From: Microbacterium stercoris
GTDB taxonomy: Bacteria; Actinomycetota; Actinomycetes; Actinomycetales; Microbacteriaceae
Direction of reading: 5' to 3'
NCBI RefSeq assembly: GCF_017592545.1
Contig: NZ_JAGFOA010000003.1
Coordinates: 41,534 to 105,533, forward strand
Length of the DNA stretch: 64,000 nucleotides
This document shows positions 18,940-26,344 of the stretch, piece after piece. Every line of letters starts with the position of its first letter. Position 1 is the first letter of the stretch. The translations under genes were made by a program, and so were the position numbers. Under the pieces are notes generated by a model, which saw nothing but the letters and a program-made list of their open reading frames with translations, was not told the DNA's origin and did not search any database.

Positions 18940-20029
18940 GAGCGGCCTCCTCGTTCGGGGCGTCAGCGGCGGGGGCGGGGGCGGCGGCGGGATCGGCCTC
19001 GCCTGCGGCGGAGAGCTCGACGACCTCGGCCAGCTCGCGCAGCTCGGTCACGGCGGCGTCGACCCGTTCGCCCGCGCCCAGCAGCTCGACGGTCAGCGTG
19101 CCGAACAGGCGCGACTGCAGCTCGCTCACACCGCCGTAGACGACGTTGAAGTCGACCTCGTGGCGTCGCGCGATCCGGGAGAGGAACGGATCGTTCGTCT
19201 CGCGGTTGCCGACATGGATCCGCACCAGGCGCCCGGTGTGCACCTCGCGGATGCGGCCGAGGGTGGTGTCGGCGGCCTCGTGATCCAGCACCGATCCGAC
19301 GAAGCGGCGGGTGGTGTCGTTCTGCGGGTTCGAGAACACGTCATAGACCGATCCGTGCTCGACGACCCGGCCATCCTCCATGACCGCGACCTTGTCGGCG
19401 ATCCGGCGGATGACATCCATCTCGTGCGTGACGAGCAGGATCGTCACCCCGTACTCGCGGTTGACACGCTGCAGCAGGTCGAGCACCTCGCCCGTGGTCT
19501 GCGGATCGAGCGCGCTGGTCGCCTCGTCGCTGATCAGGATGTCGGGACGGTTGGCCAGCGCCCGTGCGATGCCCACGCGCTGCTTCTGGCCGCCCGAGAG
19601 ACGGTTCGGGTACTGCAGCGCCTTGTCGGTGAGGCCGACGAAGTCGAGCAGCTCCTCGACGCGGTCGACGATCTCGGCAGGCGGCAGGCCAGCGAGCTTC
19701 AGGGGGTACGCGATGTTCTTGTAGACGTTGCGCGAGCCCAGCAGGTTGAACTGCTGGAAGATCATGCCGATCCGCTGTCGCTGTCGGCTCAGCTCGCGAT
19801 CGTTCAGGGCCGTGACGTCGCGGCCGTCGATGAGCACGCGCCCGCTCGTGGGCCGCTCGAGCGCGTTGACGGTGCGCAGCAGGGTGGATTTGCCGGCGCC
19901 GGAGTAGCCGACGATGCCGTAGATGTCGCCCCTGTCGATGGCGAGGCTGACGTCATCCAGGGCCGCGAAGGCGCGGCCGTTGACGGTGAAGGTCTTCGAG
20001 ACGTTCTCGAACGCGATGGCGGTGCTCAT
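18926..20029 (-). CDS. metN: Methionine ABC transporter ATP-binding protein MetN
   Basis: A 367-residue ATPase. Walker A is GYSGAGKST, the signature LSGGQKQRVGIARA, Walker B ILISDEATSALDP, and the switch is VTHEMDV. After residue 245 comes the NIL regulatory domain (VRIHVGNRETNDPFLSRIAR), which in MetN proteins binds methionine and inhibits transport when the pool is full. An Ala/Pro-rich tail of about 25 residues follows. The gene sits between metQ and metI in the same operon. Confidence 0.96.
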   Translation of the reverse strand: MSTAIAFENVSKTFTVNGRAFAALDDVSLAIDRGDIYGIVGYSGAGKSTLLRTVNALERPTSGRVLIDGRDVTALNDRELSRQRQRIGMIFQQFNLLGSRNVYKNIAYPLKLAGLPPAEIVDRVEELLDFVGLTDKALQYPNRLSGGQKQRVGIARALANRPDILISDEATSALDPQTTGEVLDLLQRVNREYGVTILLVTHEMDVIRRIADKVAVMEDGRVVEHGSVYDVFSNPQNDTTRRFVGSVLDHEAADTTLGRIREVHTGRLVRIHVGNRETNDPFLSRIARRHEVDFNVVYGGVSELQSRLFGTLTVELLGAGERVDAAVTELRELAEVVELSAAGEADPAAAPAPAADAPNEEAALARH

Positions 20030-20113
20030 GGTTCTCCTCGGTGGGGCGGAGACGGATCGGAGGCGGACGCCCGAACGCCCGGATCGCCGTGGCGGCGATC
20101 CGGGCGGTACGGC

Positions 20114-21106
20114 TCACTTGCTGTCGCGGGCGAAGTCCTCGAGCTCGCGCAGCTTGTCCTGCAGCTTCTCGGCGTCGATGTCGACGATCACCGAGGTGCC
20201 GTGGGTGTCCTCGTCGAGGGCGGCCTGGACGCGCTCGTCGGAGTAGACGTCCGCGATGATGTCCCAGGCCGGCGAGTCGACCTCGTCGGCGCGGGTGGCG
20301 ATGAAGTTCACGTAGGGCAGCGAGTGGTCGGCGAGGGCGTCGTCGAGGAACAGCGCGTCCTCGGGGGTGATCTCCTGGCTCGGGTCGAAGTAGCTCGTGC
20401 CCACGACGACCGCGGCGATGGAGGGATCGGCGTACTGCTGCGGGATGGTGAGCGCCTTGATCGGCACGAACTCGAGGTTCTTCGGGTTCGAGGTGACGTC
20501 GTCGACGGTGGGGAAGATGCCCTTCGCGTCGTCGACCTCGATGAGGCCCGCGGCCTCGAGGATGTTCAGGGCGCGGCCGCCGTTGGACGGGTCATCGGGG
20601 ATGACGATCTTCGCGCCGTCGGCGAGGTCGTCGAGGCTCGTCAGCGTGTTCGAGAAGATGCCCCACTGCACGATCACGGTGGAGACCACGGGCACGAGGT
20701 CGGCGTCGTTCTCGACGTTGAACGCGCTGAGGAACGCGCTGTGCTGGAAGGCGTTGGCGTCGACCTCGCCCGCGACGAGGGAGGTGTTCGGCAGCACCCA
20801 GTCGTCGGTGAAGTTGACCCACTCGATCTCGAGGCCCTTCTCCTCGGCGACGAGCTTGACCGCATCCTGCAGCGCGCTCTCACCGGATCCCGCGACCTTG
20901 ATCGAGAGCGGCTCGGCGGCGGCCGCGGCGTCGGGCTTGGTGGAGCCCTGGCCGGCGGCGTTCACGCCGACGATCGCGGCGGCGGCGATCGCGGCCACGG
21001 CGAGCACGCCGCCTCCGACGATCAGGCCGGTGCGGCGCTTCTTGCGGCCCGCGTCGAGGGCGGCGCGCAGCTCGCTCTGGGGTTCGGGGGTGCTGTTCTC
21101 GGTCAT
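20114..21106 (-). CDS. metQ: MetQ/NlpA-family substrate-binding protein, membrane-anchored
   Basis: A 330-residue solute-binding protein of the NlpA family, from ATG 21106 with AGGAG just upstream. A short cytoplasmic basic stretch (AGRKKRRTG) precedes one helix (LIVGGGVLAVAAIAAAAIVG). The binding domain then begins LSIKVAGSG and contains GEVDANAFQHSAFL, KIVIPDDPSNGGRALNILEAAGLI and NFIATRADE, all diagnostic for methionine-type SBPs. There is no lipobox Cys, so anchoring appears to be by an uncleaved N-terminal helix rather than a lipid. It heads the metQ-metN-metI operon. Confidence 0.93.
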   Translation of the reverse strand: MTENSTPEPQSELRAALDAGRKKRRTGLIVGGGVLAVAAIAAAAIVGVNAAGQGSTKPDAAAAAEPLSIKVAGSGESALQDAVKLVAEEKGLEIEWVNFTDDWVLPNTSLVAGEVDANAFQHSAFLSAFNVENDADLVPVVSTVIVQWGIFSNTLTSLDDLADGAKIVIPDDPSNGGRALNILEAAGLIEVDDAKGIFPTVDDVTSNPKNLEFVPIKALTIPQQYADPSIAAVVVGTSYFDPSQEITPEDALFLDDALADHSLPYVNFIATRADEVDSPAWDIIADVYSDERVQAALDEDTHGTSVIVDIDAEKLQDKLRELEDFARDSK

Positions 21107-21217
21107 GGTCGCTCCTGGGTGCTGTGCGGTGGAGCGGCAGCGGAGCCGCTCGATGCCCCCATGGTTCGCGACGCGGGTGGCGGCGGACAAACGCCCCGTC
21201 GCGCACTGAAACGCAGC

Positions 21218-21232
21218 GTGACACAGCGTCAC
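21218..21232. promoter_or_regulatory. Inverted repeat GTGAC-N5-GTCAC upstream of metQ
   Basis: A 5+5 inverted repeat with a 5-base spacer lies 112 bases upstream of the metQ start, in the 165-base gap between metQ and the SprT-like gene. It may be an operator for a sulfur- or methionine-responsive repressor. No SAM riboswitch signature was recognised in this leader. Confidence 0.35.
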
Positions 21233-21271
21233 AGAGCTTGCCCTACCGGACTTGTAGGAGTTAGGCGGCGA

Positions 21272-21790
21272 TCAGCGCGGAGTGACCGCCGCGCGGCGCG
21301 CGGCCTGAGTGATCTCGCGTCGCGTCCAGGCGAAGAGGAACCGCTCGTCAAATCGCGGCGAGCACTTCGCGCACGACATCGCCCGCGCGGGCTTGCGGTG
21401 CCGGTACGCCAGGTGTCCGTTCGGGCACTGCCCCACCCACGGCGCCAGCTCGGTCGCGGTCTCGCCGTGGTGGGTCGTGCCGCCGACATAGCCGAGGTCG
21501 CGCGCCACGCGCTTCCACGCCGCGCCATGGCCGGCCCCCGGCCCGGCGATGGCGTGCGCCACCTCGTGCAGCAGCGTCTGGTGGTTGGTGTCGTCGTCGT
21601 AGCGCGCGGTCAGGTAGCGCGACACCGAGATGCGCTTGCGCGTGTAGTCGCACAGCCCCGCGCGGCGCTTGGCGTTGTCGAAGGCGAACGTCCACGATGC
21701 GTCGAGGTGCAGGTCGATGAGGGCCTGGGCCCACACCCGCACGCGATTGAGATCCGACACCCTCAGAACGCTAGCCGCCGCATCCGACAT
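21272..21790 (-). CDS. SprT-like zinc metalloprotease-fold protein
   Basis: A 172-residue protein with the SprT/Spartan domain. The zincin motif HEVAHAIAGPGAGHGAAWK supplies two His ligands and the catalytic Glu, with a third His downstream. A C-terminal zinc ribbon follows (GQCPNGH and SCAKC). Bacterial SprT-like proteins are poorly characterised. Their eukaryotic counterparts degrade DNA-protein cross-links. It stands alone on the minus strand upstream of metQ. Confidence 0.9.
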   Translation of the reverse strand: MSDAAASVLRVSDLNRVRVWAQALIDLHLDASWTFAFDNAKRRAGLCDYTRKRISVSRYLTARYDDDTNHQTLLHEVAHAIAGPGAGHGAAWKRVARDLGYVGGTTHHGETATELAPWVGQCPNGHLAYRHRKPARAMSCAKCSPRFDERFLFAWTRREITQAARRAAVTPR

Positions 21791-21828
21791 TCGCGCTCCG
21801 CGCCGCCCCCGCCGGCCCGGGTCCGGCC

Positions 21829-21886
21829 CTCCTGGTCACGACGCGCCGCTCACCCGCCCCCCGCGCGGCGTGTGCTGACCACGACC
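21829..21886. repeat. Solitary unit of the 23.3-kb hairpin repeat family
   Basis: The unit reads CTGGTCACGACGCGCCGC, then a linker, then GCGCGGCGTGTGCTGACC, closely matching the array units at 23291-23825. GGTCAC/GTGACC-type ends and GCGCCGC/GCGGCG(T) inner arms make an imperfect stem. It lies in the gap between the SprT-like and TetR genes, directly beside two copies of the TCGACTCGCTTCGCTCG repeat. Confidence 0.7.
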
Positions 21887-21890
21887 CACC

Positions 21891-21980
21891 CCTCGCTCGT
21901 CGAGCGAGCGAAGCGAGTCGAGACGCGGTGGCCTCCGCCCACCCCCTTGTTCGTCGAGCGAGCGAAGCGAGTCGAGACGC
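21891..21980. repeat. Two inverted-orientation copies of the TCGACTCGCTTCGCTCG repeat
   Basis: Units at 21891-21926 and 21948-21980 read CGTCGAGCGAGCGAAGCGAG followed by TCGAGACGC, the reverse complement of the units at 2931-3112. They sit 56 bases apart in the gap between the SprT-like gene and the TetR gene, downstream of both reading directions' coding regions. Confidence 0.78.
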
Positions 21981-22012
21981 GGTGACCTTCGCGCAGCGCC
22001 GGCCCCCGCCCG

Positions 22013-22579
22013 TCAGCCGAGCAGGCGCGCGACGAGCAGGTCGACGATCTCCTCCGTCGAGGTGCCCGGATCGACCGGCACCGTGAGGCGGTCGAGCATC
22101 AGTCCGTCGATCGCGTAGTGCAACAGGGCGATCTCGGTGCGTCCGCCGGGCAGCCCAGCCTCGGCGTTGAAGGCGATGTCTCCCTCGAAGGCGGCGCGTC
22201 GCCACGTGCCCAGGGCCCCGGCCACCGCCGGACGGCGCGCGGCCTCCAGTCGCAGCTCGAACAGCGCGAGCGAGACGTCGGGGTCGGCGCTGAGTCGGGC
22301 CACGACGTCGCGGACGTACGCCGCAAACAGCTCGCGGCTCGGCGGTTCGGCCGCCCGCGAGGCGAGCACAGCCGGATCCGGCGTGAGGCGCTCGCCGATC
22401 CGATTCACCAGCTCGGCGATGAGGGCGTCGCGCGTGGGGAAGTAGTTCGAGGCGGTGCCGCGCGGCGTGCCGGCCTCGGCATCGACGGCGCGATGGGTGA
22501 GGCCGCGCGCGCCGGCCTGCGCGAGCACGCGGATGCCGGCGTCGGCGAGGGCGGCGCGGCGGTCGTCGTTTCGGGCCAT
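22013..22579 (-). CDS. TetR-family transcriptional regulator
   Basis: A 188-residue repressor. The N-terminal helix-turn-helix contains LAQAGARGLTHRAVDAEAGT followed by PRGTASNYFPTRDALIAEL, the usual TetR pattern. The rest is the helical ligand-binding domain. ATG 22579 is used because the sequence before it is non-coding promoter DNA with two operator palindromes. It is divergent from the DHFR-like reductase at 22657 and probably represses both itself and that gene. The inducer is unknown. Confidence 0.93.
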   Translation of the reverse strand: MARNDDRRAALADAGIRVLAQAGARGLTHRAVDAEAGTPRGTASNYFPTRDALIAELVNRIGERLTPDPAVLASRAAEPPSRELFAAYVRDVVARLSADPDVSLALFELRLEAARRPAVAGALGTWRRAAFEGDIAFNAEAGLPGGRTEIALLHYAIDGLMLDRLTVPVDPGTSTEEIVDLLVARLLG

Positions 22580-22600
22580 GGATCGAGGGTAGCGCGAACC

Positions 22601-22643
22601 ACGACATCTGTCGTACTCTGCACATGACCACAACATCTGTCGT
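22601..22643. promoter_or_regulatory. Twin TetR operators in the divergent promoter
   Basis: ACGACATCTGTCGT at 22601-22614 and ACAACATCTGTCGT at 22630-22643 are near-identical 14-bp palindromes (ACGACA-N2-TGTCGT), 29 bases apart start to start, on the same face at about three helical turns. They occupy the 77 bases between the TetR start and the reductase start. The second copy lies just before the ribosome site of the reductase. Confidence 0.82.
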
Positions 22644-22656
22644 GATTGGAGACCGG

Positions 22657-23229
22657 ATGCGTGAACTCACCTACTACGTCGCCGTCAGCCTCGACGGGCT
22701 GATCGCCGGGCCATCCGGCGAGTACGACGCCTTCCTCGTCGAGGGCGATCATGCCGAGGTCGTCCTCGGCGAGTACGCCGATGCGCTGCCTGCCCCGGCG
22801 TTCGCCGCGTTCGGCATCACGCCCCCGCGCACGAGGTTCGACACCGTGGTCATGGGGTGGAACACCCTGCTGCCGGGCCTCTCCATCGGCCTCGACAGCC
22901 CGTACCCGCACCTGCGTCAGTACGTCGCGAGCCGCGGCGGGCGCGAGGTCGCGTCCGACATCACGCTGACGACGGATCCGGTCGCGACCGTCCGCGAGCT
23001 CAAGGCGGAGGACGGAAATCTCGGCATCTGGCTCTGCGGCGGCGGCGAGCTGGCCGGCGCCCTGGTCGACGAGATCGACCGTCTGGTGCTCAAGCGCAAT
23101 CCGTTCGTCTTCGGATCCGGCGTGCCGCTGTTCGGCGCGGCCCCGTACGCCGCCCGGTCCTTCGAGCTCGTCTCGGCCCGCGCCTTCGGCTCCGGCGTGG
23201 TCGTCGAGGAGTACGCGCGCCGCCCCTGA
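22657..23229 (+). CDS. Dihydrofolate reductase-family protein, TetR-controlled
   Basis: A 190-residue RibD_C/DHFR-fold reductase beginning MRELTYYVAVSLDGLIAGP. The NADPH loop is LGIWLCGGGELAGALVDEID, followed by DRLVLKRNPFVFGSGVPLF. ATG 22657 has GGAG at 22648. The earlier ATG at 22624 would place the operator inside the coding sequence, so it is rejected. Pairing with a TetR repressor suggests a role in xenobiotic or redox response. The substrate is unknown. The hairpin array starts about 60 bases past its stop. Confidence 0.88.
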   Translation: MRELTYYVAVSLDGLIAGPSGEYDAFLVEGDHAEVVLGEYADALPAPAFAAFGITPPRTRFDTVVMGWNTLLPGLSIGLDSPYPHLRQYVASRGGREVASDITLTTDPVATVRELKAEDGNLGIWLCGGGELAGALVDEIDRLVLKRNPFVFGSGVPLFGAAPYAARSFELVSARAFGSGVVVEEYARRP

Positions 23230-23290
23230 TCCGGCTCGCCCACGCTGCGTGCGGCGACCACCACTGCGCCACGAGCCCGCGCCGCCGCCT

Positions 23291-23825
23291 TCTGGCCACA
23301 ACGCGCCGCCCCCGGCGGGCGCATGCGGCGTGTGGTGACTACGAGTCGGTGCCGCCCGAGCCCGCGCCCCCCGCGCCCGCGCCCGCGCCCCCGAGCCCGC
23401 GCCACGACCCCGCGCCGTCCCAACCTTGTGGTCGCAACGCGCCGCCCACTCGCGAGCGCACGCGGCGTGTGGTGACTACGACCCCGACCGGCCGCCCGCG
23501 CCGCCCCCGGCGCCGCCACCTCTCCCGGCCACAACGCGCCGCCCGCCGGCGGGCGCATGCGGCGTGTGGTGACTACGATCCCGACCCGGCGCCGCGCCAC
23601 CTCCGATCCGCCTCCTGGCCACAACGCGCCGCCCACCGGCGAGCGCATGCGGCGTGTGGTGACTACGACCCGGCGCCGCCCTGATCCGCCTCCTGGCCAC
23701 AACGCGCCGCCCACCGGCGAGCGCATGCGGCGTGTGGTGACTACGACCCCGCGCCACCCCCGATCCCCTCCTGGCCACAACACGCCGCCCGCAGGCGGAC
23801 GCGCGCGGCGTGTGGTGACTACGAG
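23291..23825. repeat. Array of six imperfect hairpin repeats
   Basis: Six units have their GGCCACAACGCGCCGCC-type left arms starting at 23294, 23430, 23527, 23617, 23695 and 23773. Each is followed after 14-16 bases by GCGGCGTGTGGTGACTACGA. The arms can pair over about 13 bp with one mismatch and one G-U. The spacing is 136, 97, 90, 78 and 78 bases, and linkers are Pro/Arg-codon-like GC-rich DNA without conserved sequence. The array fills the 589-base gap between the convergent DHFR-like and MFS genes. The CTA in GTGACTACG of the last unit is the TAG stop of the MFS gene. Confidence 0.88.
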
Positions 23826-25039
23826 CCGGCGCCGCCCGGATCCGCGCCGGCCGGGTCCGCGTCGCGCGTGCGCCACGCGACGACCGCGGCGCTCGCGCAC
23901 AGGATGAGTCCGCAGGCGACGATCCAGCGCGCGTCGACGAGGCCGAGCGCCGCCGCCCCCGCCGCCGTGATGAGCACGGAGGGCAGCTGCATCAGCATGT
24001 TCACCGAGGTGCCGACGCGGCCCTGCAGGCGCGACGGCGTCGCCACGTGCGACTCCGTGACGTACGCGATCACCGCGGCCGTGACGCCGAAACCCACCAC
24101 CGCGAGGCCCGCGGCGAGCAGCCAGACGCTGTCGCCGAGCATGGGCGCCACGCCGAGCGCGAGCAGCACCGTGCCGATCGTGAGCACGCGCGGGCGCCCG
24201 ACGCGCTTCATGGCCCAGGCTGCCACCGAGCCCGCGACCAGCCCGCCGATGCCGGAGAGCGCCTCGATCGGGCCCATCCACGCGGGTTCGACGCCCATGC
24301 GCTCCAGCACCGCGAAGCCCACCGCGCTGGTGAATGCGGCGACGCTCGACAGCATGATCAGCACGACCGTCATCCGGTTCAGGGGTCGGGTGACGCGCAG
24401 GTGCCGGAAGCCCGCGGTGAGCGAGGCCCAGAACGGATCCGCGTCGTCCTCGATCGGCGACTCGGTGAACCGCAGCGAGGCGATGACCGCGGCGGCGGCG
24501 ATGAAGGCGCCGATGGCGGCGAGCACAACCGGCATCGGCCCCGTCCAGATGTAGACGCCCGCCGCGACGAACGGCAGGGCGAGGCGCAGCACCTGGTCGA
24601 TCGTCTGCAGGATCGCGTTGGCCGGGCCGAGGTCGTCGTCGTCGAGCAGGTCGCGCAGGATCCCGCCGCGACAGCCCGCCGTGCCGTAGCCGACCGCGCC
24701 GTAGAGGATGGTCGCCGCGAAGATCCACCAGACCTGCGACGCGCTGTGCACGAACAGCAGCGGCGTGAGCGCCGCGGCCCCGATCACGTAGGTGATCCAC
24801 ATCATCCGGCGGCGCGAGACCCGGTCGGCCAGGCGTCCGAGGAACGGCGCGAACAGCGCGGGGATGCCGAACACCGCGAACAGCAGGCCGCCGAGCGCCG
24901 CGTCGCCGGTCAGGTCGACCACCCACACCGCCAGCAGCACGCCCAGCAGCGAGTCGGCGACGTTGGCGAGGGTCCATCCGGCTACGAGCCAGGCGAACAG
25001 GCCGCTGCGCCGGCCGACGCGCGTCGTCGTGTCGCTCAC
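23819..25039 (-). CDS. MFS transporter
   Basis: A 406-residue major facilitator with about twelve helices, starting at GTG 25039 (SDTTTRVGRRSGLFAWLVAG). The loop 2-3 motif appears as LGRLADRVSRRRMMW. The two six-helix halves are separated by the acidic loop SPIEDDADPFWAS. It is most similar in layout to the MFS_3 (enterobactin exporter-like) group of multidrug or siderophore exporters. GTG overlaps the ArsR stop by 4 bases, so it is co-transcribed with its presumed regulator. The stop codon lies in the last unit of the hairpin array. Confidence 0.9.
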   Translation of the reverse strand: MSDTTTRVGRRSGLFAWLVAGWTLANVADSLLGVLLAVWVVDLTGDAALGGLLFAVFGIPALFAPFLGRLADRVSRRRMMWITYVIGAAALTPLLFVHSASQVWWIFAATILYGAVGYGTAGCRGGILRDLLDDDDLGPANAILQTIDQVLRLALPFVAAGVYIWTGPMPVVLAAIGAFIAAAAVIASLRFTESPIEDDADPFWASLTAGFRHLRVTRPLNRMTVVLIMLSSVAAFTSAVGFAVLERMGVEPAWMGPIEALSGIGGLVAGSVAAWAMKRVGRPRVLTIGTVLLALGVAPMLGDSVWLLAAGLAVVGFGVTAAVIAYVTESHVATPSRLQGRVGTSVNMLMQLPSVLITAAGAAALGLVDARWIVACGLILCASAAVVAWRTRDADPAGADPGGAGS

Positions 25040-25620
25040 GACGGATCCGTCCAGGTGGCGGCGATCATGCGCACGTGACGCGCGCCCTCGGGGCGATCGG
25101 ACGGATCCTCGTACCGGTCCTGCAGGGGCCGGATCAGCGCGTCGATCCGCTCGCCCAGCTCGCGCACCTCGTCGGGGGTGGCCCAGAAGCTCGTGAAGCG
25201 CTGCGCCGACACCGTCGTCCACTCCGGATCGTCGTCGGCCGCCCGCCGATACCAGGCCTGCAGGCGGTCGACGGCATCGGCGAGGAAGGCGGATCCGGCC
25301 GCGGTCACCGCCGCGAACGCCTCGCGATCCGACGGCTCGGCCGTGAGCGTCAGGCCGCGCTCGCGCATCGCGCGCCACGGACGCTCGCGCCCGCGGGGCT
25401 CGCCCCGCTCGATGAAGCCGTACTTCTCGAGCTGGCGCAGGTGGAAGGAGCAGCTCGCGACCGACTCGCCGGTCGCTTCCGCGCACTGCGTTGCGGTCAG
25501 CTCGTCGCCGCCGCGGAACAGGTCGATGAGGCGGATGCGGAAGGGATGCGTGAGCGCCTTGAGCTGGTCGGTCTGCGAGACGATCCGCGTGTCTTCCCGG
25601 TCGGGCTGCGGCTGATCCAT
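25036..25620 (-). CDS. ArsR-family (HTH_20) transcriptional regulator
   Basis: A 194-residue regulator with an N-terminal winged helix (QLKALTHPFRIRLIDLFRG followed by TATQCAEATGESVASCSFHLRQLEKYG) and a longer C-terminal domain than metal-sensing ArsR proteins. This indicates the small-molecule or stress-responsive subgroup. No metal-binding Cys pair like ELCVCDL is seen. ATG 25620 is used. A GTG at 25633-25635 would add five residues. An inverted repeat at 25636-25667 lies just upstream. It forms an operon with the MFS gene by a 4-base overlap. Confidence 0.9.
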   Translation of the reverse strand: MDQPQPDREDTRIVSQTDQLKALTHPFRIRLIDLFRGGDELTATQCAEATGESVASCSFHLRQLEKYGFIERGEPRGRERPWRAMRERGLTLTAEPSDREAFAAVTAAGSAFLADAVDRLQAWYRRAADDDPEWTTVSAQRFTSFWATPDEVRELGERIDALIRPLQDRYEDPSDRPEGARHVRMIAATWTDPS

Positions 25621-25635
25621 GGAGACAGCGTGCAC

Positions 25636-25667
25636 CCTAAAGAAAGGTTTAGCAAGAGTTCTTTAGG
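25636..25667. promoter_or_regulatory. ArsR operator: CCTAAAGAA-N14-TTCTTTAGG
   Basis: A perfect 9+9 inverted repeat (25636-25644 and 25659-25667) is set in an AT-rich island directly upstream of the ArsR-MFS operon. The inner bases AGGTTTAGC contain a further partial half-site. Such AT-rich repeats stand out sharply in this genome and are typical of autoregulated ArsR promoters. Confidence 0.8.
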
Positions 25668-25726
25668 ATCGGATCTGCGAAGCCATGCCGGGCGCGCGGC
25701 AGCGCGCCCGCCGGGCCCCGCCGGGC

Positions 25727-26257
25727 TCAGCCCGCGACGACGGCGCCGCGATGGCGCTTGCGGTCGGCGGCCTCGACGCAGAGCATCGTCGGCTCGAGAT
25801 CCGCGTCGGAGGCGCCGGCCTCCTGACGCAGGAACAGCACCTGCTTGAAGTCGGCGCGTGCGCCGTTGATGTCGCCCGCGTCGTAGCGGGTCTTGCCGCG
25901 GTGCTGCAGCGCGAACGCCGTGATGGAGCCCCAGCCCTGACCCTCGGCCTCGTCGGCGCAGGTCGACAGCTCGAACTCCGCGGCGCCGTAAGCGCCGCGC
26001 CAGTGCTGCACGGAGGCATGCAGGATGCGCGCGCGCAGCAGGTCCTTGCGTGTGCCCGACATGCGCGCCAGTCGCACCGTCTGCTCCGACACCTCGAGGG
26101 CCTCATCGAGCTCGCCGAGCACCTTCAGCAGCCACACCTTCTCGAGCAGCGACGGCAGGCTGCGCTGCGCGCCGATCTCGGCCAGGCGTCGGCGGCACTC
26201 GTCGGGGTCGACGATCTCACGCAGCGTCTCGGGGTCGTATCCCTGGATGTAGCTCAC
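25727..26257 (-). CDS. Tetratricopeptide-like hypothetical protein
   Basis: A 176-residue soluble helical protein. It starts at GTG 26257 with the purine-rich GAAGGGAAGGGA upstream. Successive helix pairs such as LLEKVWLLKVLGELDEALEV, ARILHASVQHWRGAYGAAEF and FALQHRGKTRYDAGDINGAR have the A/G/Y spacing of TPR units, about four in total. No catalytic motif is visible. It probably acts as a binding scaffold. Neighbours (ArsR operon upstream, SpeE-like gene) give no clear partner. Confidence 0.75.
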   Translation of the reverse strand: MSYIQGYDPETLREIVDPDECRRRLAEIGAQRSLPSLLEKVWLLKVLGELDEALEVSEQTVRLARMSGTRKDLLRARILHASVQHWRGAYGAAEFELSTCADEAEGQGWGSITAFALQHRGKTRYDAGDINGARADFKQVLFLRQEAGASDADLEPTMLCVEAADRKRHRGAVVAG

Positions 26258-26344
26258 CGACGTCCCTTCCCTTCGCGCGATCCGCCCTGACAGTCTCACC
26301 GAGGGTCCTGAGAACGTCGAGAGGGCACGCCCAGCCCTGCCCGA

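Noticed and set aside
21107..21271. SAM riboswitch before metQ
   Set aside because: The expected conserved core elements were not recognisable. Only a GTGAC-N5-GTCAC inverted repeat was found.
23291..23825. CRISPR-like array
   Set aside because: Repeats are regularly shaped, but the spacing is uneven (78 to 136 bases), the copies vary, linkers are GC-rich and not uniform in length, and no cas gene is near. Imperfect hairpins fit a REP-like family better.
25668..25726. Small coding region between the ArsR operator and the TPR gene
   Set aside because: Only 59 bases, with no ribosome site and no codon pattern beyond random GC bias.
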